A stretch of DNA of 11,190 bases. It comes from Pseudodesulfovibrio sp. GTDB lineage: Bacteria > Desulfobacterota > Desulfovibrionia > Desulfovibrionales > Desulfovibrionaceae. The DNA is taken from the NCBI GenBank assembly GCA_022712815.1, contig JAFLJW010000137.1:1-11190 (forward strand), written 5' to 3'. Below are positions 1 to 5,623 of the stretch, piece after piece; position 1 is the stretch's first letter, and every line of letters starts with the position of its first letter. Made by a program: the position numbers and the translations under genes. A model generated the notes under the pieces. The model did no database searches. It had not been told where the DNA came from and saw only the letters and a program-made list of their open reading frames with translations.

Positions 1-105
1 CTTTTGGATATGCCCTTCCTCGTCGGCAAAATAGCCCGCAGTAATGACTGCGGCGATGGCAAGGCCGATGAGCAGGGGAATGAAGTATGTGGCACGTTTA
101 AGCAT
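1..105 (-). CDS. N-terminal fragment of a membrane-anchored or exported protein
   Basis: An open frame begins at an ATG (complement of 103-105) and runs off the left edge, giving 35 residues. The sequence begins MLKRATYFIPLLIGLAIAAV: two early basic residues, then a hydrophobic stretch at about residues 6-26, then a turn to acidic and polar residues (FADEEGHIQK). This is what a signal anchor or uncleaved signal peptide looks like, so the rest of the protein is probably periplasmic. No obvious signal peptidase site is seen, and the upstream GAGTG is a weak ribosome binding site. The family cannot be named from so short a piece; an inner-membrane sensor or a periplasmic tethered protein would both fit. 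It lies 129 bp beyond the end of the phospholipase gene on the same strand, so it could be co-transcribed or have its own promoter. Confidence 0.6.
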   Translation of the reverse strand, partial: MLKRATYFIPLLIGLAIAAVITAGYFADEEGHIQK

Positions 106-234
106 CTGACACTCTGTTTGTGGCTATGATCAGAGTCAGAACCACTTTATCTGTGTCATAACAAAGCTGAAAAAAAAATAAAAGGATAAAGCGAAATTGA
201 GAACAAGTGCGTTGTGGGGGGGCGCAAAAAAGGA

Positions 235-1140
235 TCAGTTTCCGGTCTTGGCCAGGATTCTTTTTTGTGGGTGAGGTCTTGGGGATGAGAGTTTGCCCAG
301 GGAGTCATGGACCATGAAAAGTAACGGAATTTTCCTGGGATTGTGCTTGTCCGCACGCTTTTCCAAACGAATTTGACGGACTTCGCGCAGGTTTTTGCTC
401 CCGATGGGGTCAAACGAAACCGCCGGTGACGCCTTGGGGTCATTCAGGAAATCGAAGATGAGATTTTCGGACAGGGCAAACATCTCGTCGAGATGGCGAG
501 TGTCCTGCGTATATGGCAACAGCCGGTCCGCCAGTCTGAGGGATTCGCCCCAGCTCTTGCGACCAGTGAGTTTCAGGCTGCCCTTTACGATTTGCTTCTT
601 GAGCAGGAACGGCAGTCGTTTCTTGTCCATGGCAGAGAGCAGGGTGGTGTCCGTGTCCCGGTTGGGCTTGCGGAAAATGGCCAGCGCACTTTCGCGTTCG
701 GCCTCGAATTTCCGGTCTGCCTGAGCCTCCACATAAACATGCGACAGCTTGCCGCCCAAGGGCATGGCCCACAGGGTGTTTGGCACGAAGTAGTTGTGCG
801 CCACCACGTCGGCGGCCAGATGGGTCAGGTATCCGTAGGCATATGAGAGCACACGCGGGTCTTTGGCGGAACCCAGCAGTTTGAAGCCCGTCATCCAGTT
901 GTGGCTGTGGCCCGGCTTGAAATTCGTCCCTTTGCCGATGAATATGTCAGCAGAAAGGCAGCCGTACAGGAAGGCGTTGTGGTGTCTGGTCAGCAGTCCG
1001 GCGATGAGCGGCGGCAAGGCCCCGAAATTCCCCAGCACAGAGTTGCCCAGCGCGAGGTGGACCCCCGGCCCCCAGGCCAGGGCCTCTGCGGGAGTGAGTG
1101 CGGCGATTGCCAGTGTTATAAATGCAATGAAAAGCTTCAT
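235..1140 (-). CDS. Exported zinc-dependent phospholipase C family protein
   Basis: A 301-residue protein of the zinc-dependent phospholipase C / S1-P1 nuclease fold. Enzymes of this family hydrolyse phospholipid head groups using three zinc ions. Residues 1-22 form a signal peptide ending AEALA. Cleavage there would leave Trp23 as the mature N-terminus, as in Bacillus cereus PLC, where the N-terminal Trp is itself a zinc ligand. Other candidate ligands are His28, Asp65, His78 or His80 (GHSHNW), His107, Asp111 and His115 (THLAADVVAH), and His134 and Glu138 (HVYVE), in the order known for the family. The C-terminal 60 residues are basic and of unknown role. The frame stays open upstream to 1335, but that extension overlaps the HD-GYP gene and would bury the signal peptide, so the ATG at 1140 was chosen. 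GGAG lies 12 nt upstream, within a hairpin. The protein is probably periplasmic or secreted; its substrate is not shown. Confidence 0.88.
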   Translation of the reverse strand: MKLFIAFITLAIAALTPAEALAWGPGVHLALGNSVLGNFGALPPLIAGLLTRHHNAFLYGCLSADIFIGKGTNFKPGHSHNWMTGFKLLGSAKDPRVLSYAYGYLTHLAADVVAHNYFVPNTLWAMPLGGKLSHVYVEAQADRKFEAERESALAIFRKPNRDTDTTLLSAMDKKRLPFLLKKQIVKGSLKLTGRKSWGESLRLADRLLPYTQDTRHLDEMFALSENLIFDFLNDPKASPAVSFDPIGSKNLREVRQIRLEKRADKHNPRKIPLLFMVHDSLGKLSSPRPHPQKRILAKTGN

Positions 1141-1150
1141 CTGTTTTTTG

Positions 1151-1167
1151 TTCTCCGAAAGGGAGAA
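1151..1167 (-). promoter_or_regulatory. Hairpin holding the phospholipase Shine-Dalgarno sequence
   Basis: On the minus strand TTCTCC and GGAGAA form a perfect 6-bp stem around the loop CTTTC. The 3' arm contains GGAG, the only good Shine-Dalgarno match before the phospholipase ATG at 1140, and it sits 12 nt from that ATG, which is rather far. If the stem forms in the mRNA it would hide the ribosome binding site. The pairing is seen directly; a regulatory role is inference. Confidence 0.4.
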
Positions 1168-1171
1168 GGTA

Positions 1172-1199
1172 AGGATACGTGCATAAAAGTCAATGAGAA
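1172..1199 (-). promoter_or_regulatory. Possible weak promoter for the phospholipase gene
   Basis: On the minus strand TTCTCA (4 of 6 to the -35 consensus) is followed after 16 nt by TATCCT (4 of 6 to the -10 consensus), inside the 100-bp AT-richer gap after the HD-GYP gene. The match is modest. Read-through from the HD-GYP gene is an equally good explanation of expression. Confidence 0.22.
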
Positions 1200-1204
1200 T
1201 ATTT

Positions 1205-1226
1205 ACCACCTGAGTTGTTTGGTGGT
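1205..1226 (-). other. Inverted repeat after the HD-GYP gene
   Basis: ACCACC and GGTGGT form a 6-bp stem around a 10-nt loop, 14 nt beyond the HD-GYP stop codon. No T-run follows on the minus strand (AAATATT comes next), so it is at best a weak or Rho-assisted terminator, or an mRNA-stabilising structure between the two genes. Confidence 0.3.
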
Positions 1227-1240
1227 CTTGCCGGTCAGGC

Positions 1241-2014
1241 TTATTCCGCCATTCCGTTGTTCTCGATCTCGTCAATGAATGCGTCCACCAAATCCGGGTC
1301 CAGTGCGCTGCCAGCCAGTTCACCCAGAATGGCAAATGCCTCCTGCGGCGTTTTTCCCTTTTGATAGGGACGGTCGGTGGTTATGGCGTCGAAGCAGTCA
1401 ACCACGGCGATGATGCGCGCGCCCAGCGGGATCTCCGGGCCGGACAGCCCGCGCGGGTATCCTTTCCCGTCAATTCGCTCGTGATGGTCGATGACATATT
1501 CCAGAGCCGGGCCGAGGAATTCGAGGTTTTTCAGGATATCGTAGCCCCATTGCGGGTGGCTGCGGATTTCGAGCAGCATGCCTTCATTCAGGTGGGTGTC
1601 TTCATTGGAGAATACCTGGTCGCTGAAACCTATTTTCCCGATATCATGCAAGGTGCCAGCGATGCGGATACGCTCCACTTCATCCTCGGTCAACTCCAGT
1701 CTTTTGGCTAACCTCTCGGCATAAATGCCTACCCGGTCGCCGTGACCCTCAGTGTAGGCATCACGCGCACCCAGTGCGTTGGCGACTGCGGTCACGGTAT
1801 TCAGGGTGTTGAGCTTGATCTTGTCGTAGAGTTGTTCGAGGTGGAATTCCCTGGCTTCAATCTTGACCATCATCAGGCCCACGGCCTCGGCCAGCTCTTG
1901 AATTTCCGGCGGATATTCGGGATCGGTCAGTTCAAGGATGTCGTCGGTGTATTTGCCGCCGGCGATTTCCTTGATAATTCGAAGCAAATCTTCCTGACCT
2001 TTGAGTGGGACCAT
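1241..2014 (-). CDS. HD-GYP domain protein, probable cyclic-di-GMP phosphodiesterase
   Basis: A 257-residue cytoplasmic protein with no signal peptide or membrane segment. Residues 1-65 form a short helical region that resembles a linker and contains no receiver or PAS motif I can recognise. The HD-GYP domain fills about residues 70-255. It carries the HD metal dyad at 123-124 within HDIGKIG, His153, the HH pair at 177-178, and the diagnostic HERIDGKGYP at 178-187, followed by Asp206. HD-GYP enzymes hydrolyse c-di-GMP to pGpG or GMP using a bi- or trinuclear iron/manganese centre, and the residues needed appear complete, so activity is expected. The start is 12 nt after the stop of the reductase gene, with AAAGG overlapping that stop, which suggests an operon. 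With no sensor domain visible, control may be through expression level or a partner protein. Confidence 0.93.
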   Translation of the reverse strand: MVPLKGQEDLLRIIKEIAGGKYTDDILELTDPEYPPEIQELAEAVGLMMVKIEAREFHLEQLYDKIKLNTLNTVTAVANALGARDAYTEGHGDRVGIYAERLAKRLELTEDEVERIRIAGTLHDIGKIGFSDQVFSNEDTHLNEGMLLEIRSHPQWGYDILKNLEFLGPALEYVIDHHERIDGKGYPRGLSGPEIPLGARIIAVVDCFDAITTDRPYQKGKTPQEAFAILGELAGSALDPDLVDAFIDEIENNGMAE

Positions 2015-2026
2015 GGTCTGCGGCCT

Positions 2027-2890
2027 TTATTCCCAGGCCGTGACATGCTCTGTGGCAAACCCGGCAAAAGTACGTGCCGGGGAGCCGGTGACATGTTCCA
2101 CGGCCTTGGTCACATTGCCGAGCATGCCTAGCTTGACCACACGGGTCAGGCTGACGAGCATGTTGATGTTCCATTCCGGCACGCCCATGTCTTTGAGGGT
2201 CTCCATATAATCATCCTCGCTAATGGCCGTGTAGTTCACTTCCTGGGCGGAAGCTTTGCTGATCTGGGCGGCCACGTCAGACATGGCGAGCCCCTCCGGC
2301 CCGGTCAGGGCGTAATACTTGTCCTCGAAACCATCGCTGTCCAGCAGTAGTTTTGCAGCGCAGGAAGCTATGTCACGGATATCAATGTAGCTGACCTTGG
2401 CGTCTTCTTCGGGCAGAGTAATGGTGCCGGATTTGATCATTTCCGCAAGGTAGGAGGAGAAGTTCTGCATGAAAGTATTGGGGCGCAGGATGGTGAACGG
2501 AATTTTTGAATCCTCGATAAACTGGTCCACCATGCCGTGTTCGCGTCCCAGTCTCCAGTGGGCATCGGACGATGCCGCGTACCCGGAAGACCGTACTATA
2601 TATTCAATACCGGCTTCCTTGGCGGCCTGCACTGCCAGGTGACCGTAGCGGGCCAGTTTTTCCTGCAATGGAATGACCAGGAACATGCGGTCGCATCCTT
2701 CCATGGCCTGAACCATGGAATCCTTGTCCTGAAAATAGAAGGGCCTTGCGTTCATGCCAAGTCCAGACAAGGTTTTGGCTTTGTCCGGGGCATGCACACC
2801 CGCCACGACCTCTGCGTCCGTATCATGAAGTGCGGCCAGCAGTGCAGTTCCGATATTACCGGCTGCCCCGGCGATGAAAACTTTACTCAT
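2027..2890 (-). CDS. NmrA-like / atypical SDR NAD(P)-binding reductase
   Basis: A 287-residue single-domain Rossmann protein of the NmrA / atypical short-chain dehydrogenase group. The dinucleotide-binding glycine motif GAAGNIG is at residues 8-14. The middle carries the RSSGYAASS stretch and the ILRPNTFMQNFSSYL pattern typical of YtfG-type NAD(P)H:quinone oxidoreductases and NmrA-like regulators. The classical SDR YxxxK pair is not evident, so either quinone or redox-cycling reduction or a nucleotide-sensing role is possible; the substrate cannot be told. The ATG at 2890 is preferred because GGGAG lies 6 nt before it and the Rossmann strand begins at once; an in-frame TTG at 2911 would add seven residues without a better ribosome binding site. 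It is first in a probable set with the HD-GYP and phospholipase genes, separated from folD by a terminator and preceded by a tandem repeat. Confidence 0.88.
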   Translation of the reverse strand: MSKVFIAGAAGNIGTALLAALHDTDAEVVAGVHAPDKAKTLSGLGMNARPFYFQDKDSMVQAMEGCDRMFLVIPLQEKLARYGHLAVQAAKEAGIEYIVRSSGYAASSDAHWRLGREHGMVDQFIEDSKIPFTILRPNTFMQNFSSYLAEMIKSGTITLPEEDAKVSYIDIRDIASCAAKLLLDSDGFEDKYYALTGPEGLAMSDVAAQISKASAQEVNYTAISEDDYMETLKDMGVPEWNINMLVSLTRVVKLGMLGNVTKAVEHVTGSPARTFAGFATEHVTAWE

Positions 2891-2911
2891 TTCATGCTCC
2901 CAAATGGTCAA

Positions 2912-2929
2912 CCCCGCCTGGAAGCGGGG
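2912..2929 (-). other. GC-rich hairpin in the reductase leader
   Basis: CCCCGC and GCGGGG form a perfect 6-bp stem with a 6-nt loop, between the tandem repeat and the Shine-Dalgarno sequence of the NmrA-like gene. No T-run follows on either strand, so it is not a standard terminator. It may affect translation or stability of the transcript, or simply mark the 5' end. Confidence 0.4.
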
Positions 2930-2932
2930 GTA

Positions 2933-2955
2933 GTCTCAAACAGTGTCTCAAACAG
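2933..2955 (-). repeat. Tandem 11-bp direct repeat upstream of the reductase gene
   Basis: On the minus strand CTGTTTGAGAC occurs twice, separated by one base, giving a 12-bp period. The copies are identical. It lies 43-65 bp upstream of the reductase ATG and beyond the folD terminator, the position expected for an operator. Direct repeats with about one helical turn are typical of sites bound by a regulator on one face of DNA. The repeat is seen directly; operator function is inference. Confidence 0.5.
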
Positions 2956-2990
2956 ACCGACGAAGGCTACACCAAAAAAATGGAAAAGCC

Positions 2991-3028
2991 AAAAAAAGGC
3001 GGCCGGATTTCCCGGTGGAGATTCCGCC
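2991..3028 (-). terminator. Intrinsic terminator of folD
   Basis: Reading the minus strand 27 bp past the folD stop, GGCGG pairs with CCGCC and encloses an inner CCGG-GAAAT-CCGG hairpin, followed directly by seven T residues (2997-2991). A GC-rich stem followed by a U-tract is the standard intrinsic terminator form. It separates folD from the reductase set. Confidence 0.85.
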
Positions 3029-3055
3029 TATTTCGATCACCGGGGAAAAGAGTTG

Positions 3056-3913
3056 TTACGCGCCCACGTGAAGTCTGAACGCCTCAAGCGTATTGACCAT
3101 CAACTGAGCGATGGTCATGGGACCGACACCTCCGGGAACCGGAGTGATGGCGTGGACCTTGTCCTTGAGACTTTCAAAATCGCAGTCGCCCGCAAGGCCT
3201 TCATCGGTGCGGTTGATACCGACATCAATGACGACCGCTCCTTCCTTGACCATGTCTGCGGTCACGAAATTGGGCGTGCCGATGGCGGCGAACACAAAGT
3301 CCGCCTCAAGGCATTCGGCCTTCAGATCAGCGGTGCGGGAATGGCACAGGGTGACGGTGGCATTGGCGCAGGGGCCGGATTGCGAGAGCATCATGGCCAG
3401 CGGTTTGCCGACGATGTTGGAGCGGCCAATGACAACGGCTTTCTTGCAGGCCGGGTCAAGGTTGTACCTTTTGAGCAGATTGATGACGCCAGCCGGGGTG
3501 CAGGGCTTGAAGCCGGGCAGGCCGAGGCTCATCTTGCCGACATTGACGGGATGGAATCCGTCCACGTCCTTTTCCGGGTCGATGAGATCGAGAATCTTCT
3601 GGCTGTCCAGACCTTCAGGGAGCGGGAGCTGTACCAGAATACCGTCCACATTCACGTCACGGTTCAGCTTTTGGATCAATCCTTCAAGTTCAAGCTGGGT
3701 CGTATTATCAAGCTTGTGCGGCATGGACTTGATGCCACAATCCTCACAGGCCCTCTCCTTGTTGCGAACATAGACCTGACTGGCCGGGTCTTCGCCCACC
3801 AACACGACAGCCAGACCGGGCTGGCGGCCATACTTGCCGGTAAGTTTGTCCAGTTCCTCTTTGATCTCGGTCCGAATGGTTGCCGCTGTTGCTTTGCCGT
3901 CCAGAAGAATCAT
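3056..3913 (-). CDS. folD: Bifunctional methylenetetrahydrofolate dehydrogenase / methenyltetrahydrofolate cyclohydrolase
   Basis: A 285-residue protein of normal FolD length. It interconverts 5,10-methylene-THF and 5,10-methenyl-THF using NADP, and hydrolyses the latter to 10-formyl-THF, in the cytoplasm. In order it shows SQVYVRNK at 45-52 with Tyr48 and catalytic Lys52, VQLPLP at 94-99, DVDGFHP at 116-122, PCTPAG at 137-142, the dinucleotide loop GRSNIVGKP at 163-171, and the C-terminal signature PGGVGPMT at 260-267. All expected active-site positions are present. The ATG is preceded by GGGGAC at close spacing. In an anaerobe of this type FolD supplies formyl groups for purine and initiator tRNA synthesis and links to the folate branch of C1 metabolism. 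It lies 238 bp beyond enolase on the same strand and ends in its own terminator. Confidence 0.98.
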   Translation of the reverse strand: MILLDGKATAATIRTEIKEELDKLTGKYGRQPGLAVVLVGEDPASQVYVRNKERACEDCGIKSMPHKLDNTTQLELEGLIQKLNRDVNVDGILVQLPLPEGLDSQKILDLIDPEKDVDGFHPVNVGKMSLGLPGFKPCTPAGVINLLKRYNLDPACKKAVVIGRSNIVGKPLAMMLSQSGPCANATVTLCHSRTADLKAECLEADFVFAAIGTPNFVTADMVKEGAVVIDVGINRTDEGLAGDCDFESLKDKVHAITPVPGGVGPMTIAQLMVNTLEAFRLHVGA

Positions 3914-3934
3914 GTCGTCCCCTTTTTTTGCCGT

Positions 3935-3954
3935 CGGGAAGCCGTGAGGTCCCG
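3935..3954 (-). other. Inverted repeat in the folD leader
   Basis: CGGGA and TCCCG form a 5-bp stem with a 10-nt loop about 22-41 bp before the folD ATG. On the minus strand an A-run, not a T-run, follows. It may be part of a 5' untranslated region; no known riboswitch consensus was recognised. Confidence 0.25.
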
Positions 3955-4099
3955 AAAATTCATTCGCGATGCGTTGGTTGCTTCCTAGATAAAAAGTCCA
4001 CCAAATGCAACCCGTCGCTTTTTACGCCGCCCAAAATGAAAAAGGGCGTTCTTCTGAACTCCCAGACGGCTTGGCTACAAAAAAGTTTGGGAAGGAGGT

Positions 4100-4133
4100 C
4101 CGGGGGAAACCTTTTGAAAAAGGTTTCCCCCGG
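4100..4133 (-). repeat. Perfect 34-bp palindrome downstream of enolase, probable terminator
   Basis: Two 16-nt arms (CCGGGGGAAACCTTTT and its exact reverse complement) flank a central GA. It starts 18 bp beyond the enolase stop. The transcript of either strand would fold into a very stable hairpin. A run of six T residues follows only about 17 nt further on the minus strand (after CCTCCTTCCCAAAC), and TTTTTT also occurs on the plus strand at 4146-4151, so it may stop transcription in both directions. From memory, hairpins of this GGGGGAAACC type followed by a CCAAA-CTTTTT stretch recur between genes in Desulfovibrio genomes; this was not searched. There is no second copy in this window. Confidence 0.7.
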
Positions 4134-4151
4134 ATACCAGAGGCATTTTTT

Positions 4152-5441
4152 CTAGTCTTTCTCGAAGAAACTACCGCCCAGAATGGGGCCGTAGTAGATG
4201 CCGTCATCGGCGAGGTCTTCTTCAATGCGCAGGAGCTGGTTGTATTTTTCCAGCCGGTCGGAGCGGCACAGGGAGCCGGTCTTGATCTGGCCTGCGTTGA
4301 CTGCCACGGCCAGGTCGGCGATATAGTGGTCGCCTGTTTCGCCGGAGCGATGCGAGATGACGTTGGTGTAACCAGCGGTCTTGGCCAGCTCGATGGTATC
4401 AAGGGTCTCGGTGACGGTCCCGATCTGGTTGAGTTTGATCAGGATGGAGTTGCAGATCTCCTTGTCGATGCCCTCGGCCAGTATGTCGGGATTGGTGACG
4501 AAAATGTCGTCGCCGACAAGCTGGATATGGTCGCCCATTTTTTGAGTCTGGAGCGCAAAGCCGTCCCAGTCGGATTCGGCCAGTCCGTCCTCAATGGAGA
4601 TGAGCGGGAATTTTTCGGTCAGATCGGTGTAGAAATCAACGAGTTCGGCGGCGGAAAGGATTTTGTTCTCACCGGCCAGAACGTATTTGCCGTCCTTGTA
4701 GAACTCGCTGGCTGCTGCGTCGATGGCATAGCCGATGTCCTTGCCCGGCTCGTAACCTGCGGCTTCGCAGGCGCGGGTGATGTACTGGAAGGCTTCCTCG
4801 TGGGATTTCAGGTTCGGGGCAAAGCCGCCTTCATCGCCGACGCTGGTGACATGGCCGTCCTTGGCAAGGATGGCTTTGAGCGAATGGAAGATTTCAGAAC
4901 CCATGCGCAGGGCCTCGGCAAAGGTCTCCGCGCCAACGGGCAGGATCATGAATTCCTGAATATCCAGATTGTTGGGTGCGTGTTCGCCGCCGTTGATGAT
5001 ATTCATCATGGGGACGGGCAGGAGCTTGCCGTTGGTGCCGCCCAGATATTGATAGAGCGGCAGGCCCAGGAAACGGGCAGCGGCACGGGTGGCGGCCATG
5101 GATACGCCAAGCAGGGCATTTGCGCCCAGACGGTCCTTGTTCTCGGTGCCGTCGAGGTCGAGGAGCGCGTTGTCCAGAGAGACCTGACGCACGCAATCCA
5201 TGCCGATGATGGCCCCGGCGATTTCGCCGCGCACGTTTTCCACGGCGGTCATGACGCCTTTGCCACCGTAGCGTTCCTCTTTGTCTCGCAGCTCAAGGGC
5301 TTCGCGGGAGCCTGTGGAAGCACCGGACGGGACGGCTGCCCGGCCCATGATGCCGGATTCCAGGAGGACTTCAACTTCAATGGTGGGATTGCCGCGAGAA
5401 TCAAGGATTTCACGCGCCCAAACGCCGGTAATAGTACTCAT
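4152..5441 (-). CDS. eno: Enolase (phosphopyruvate hydratase)
   Basis: A 429-residue cytoplasmic enzyme of normal bacterial length that interconverts 2-phosphoglycerate and phosphoenolpyruvate in glycolysis and gluconeogenesis, acting as a homodimer with magnesium. The N-terminal capping domain contains the mobile loop SGASTG at 39-44. The barrel carries Glu163, the GDEGG loop with Glu204, the metal ligands Asp241, Glu284 and the Asp311-312 pair, the catalytic Lys336 within the signature LIKLNQIGTVTET, SHRSGET at 363-369 with His364, and Lys387 in the IKTGS loop. Nothing is missing. The ATG at 5441 has AAGGAG six bases upstream. A candidate promoter lies in the 182-bp gap before it, and a palindromic probable terminator follows, so it is likely to be a single-gene transcript or only loosely linked to folD. 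Confidence 0.99.
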   Translation of the reverse strand: MSTITGVWAREILDSRGNPTIEVEVLLESGIMGRAAVPSGASTGSREALELRDKEERYGGKGVMTAVENVRGEIAGAIIGMDCVRQVSLDNALLDLDGTENKDRLGANALLGVSMAATRAAARFLGLPLYQYLGGTNGKLLPVPMMNIINGGEHAPNNLDIQEFMILPVGAETFAEALRMGSEIFHSLKAILAKDGHVTSVGDEGGFAPNLKSHEEAFQYITRACEAAGYEPGKDIGYAIDAAASEFYKDGKYVLAGENKILSAAELVDFYTDLTEKFPLISIEDGLAESDWDGFALQTQKMGDHIQLVGDDIFVTNPDILAEGIDKEICNSILIKLNQIGTVTETLDTIELAKTAGYTNVISHRSGETGDHYIADLAVAVNAGQIKTGSLCRSDRLEKYNQLLRIEEDLADDGIYYGPILGGSFFEKD

Positions 5442-5524
5442 GATCGACTCCTTCTATGATTGAAAACAATGATGGTCCAACAGGAATTACGGATACTAGA
5501 CGATTTCCGTATGATTCTCAATTC

Positions 5525-5553
5525 CATATACTGACAGTTGAGGGCGTTGGCAG
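5525..5553 (-). promoter_or_regulatory. Candidate sigma-70 promoter for enolase
   Basis: On the minus strand CTGCCA (4 of 6 to TTGACA) and TATATG (4 of 6 to TATAAT) are separated by 17 nt, in the AT-rich 182-bp gap between the glycosyltransferase and enolase. It would give a leader of about 77 nt. The spacing is ideal but the hexamers are only fair. Confidence 0.33.
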
Positions 5554-5623
5554 TTATTATTTACCATCCGGTACAAGGGAAACAGGGCACTCAGATTCGT
5601 GGCGGTGTCTGACCGTGGCACAC

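Noticed and set aside
1141..1335. N-terminal extension of the phospholipase frame back to 1335
   Set aside because: It overlaps the HD-GYP gene by 95 bp and would put 65 residues ahead of a clear signal peptide.
4026..4047. Short inverted repeat CGCCC...GGGCG between enolase and folD
   Set aside because: A 5-bp stem with an 11-nt loop and no T-run directly after it; too weak to call.
3914..4099. Possible riboswitch or tetrahydrofolate sensor in the folD leader
   Set aside because: No known aptamer core was recognised and only a 5-bp hairpin is present near the start codon.
2537..5459. Two long open frames of about 480 codons each on the plus strand opposite folD and enolase
   Set aside because: They lie antisense to fully conserved genes. 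Long shadow frames are common opposite GC-rich coding sequence. Their translations show no recognisable domain and no ribosome binding site was noted.
5575..5623. Possible terminator after the GT2 gene (CGGT-CAGAC-ACCG)
   Set aside because: The stem is only 4 bp with mismatches outside it, and no T-run follows on the minus strand.
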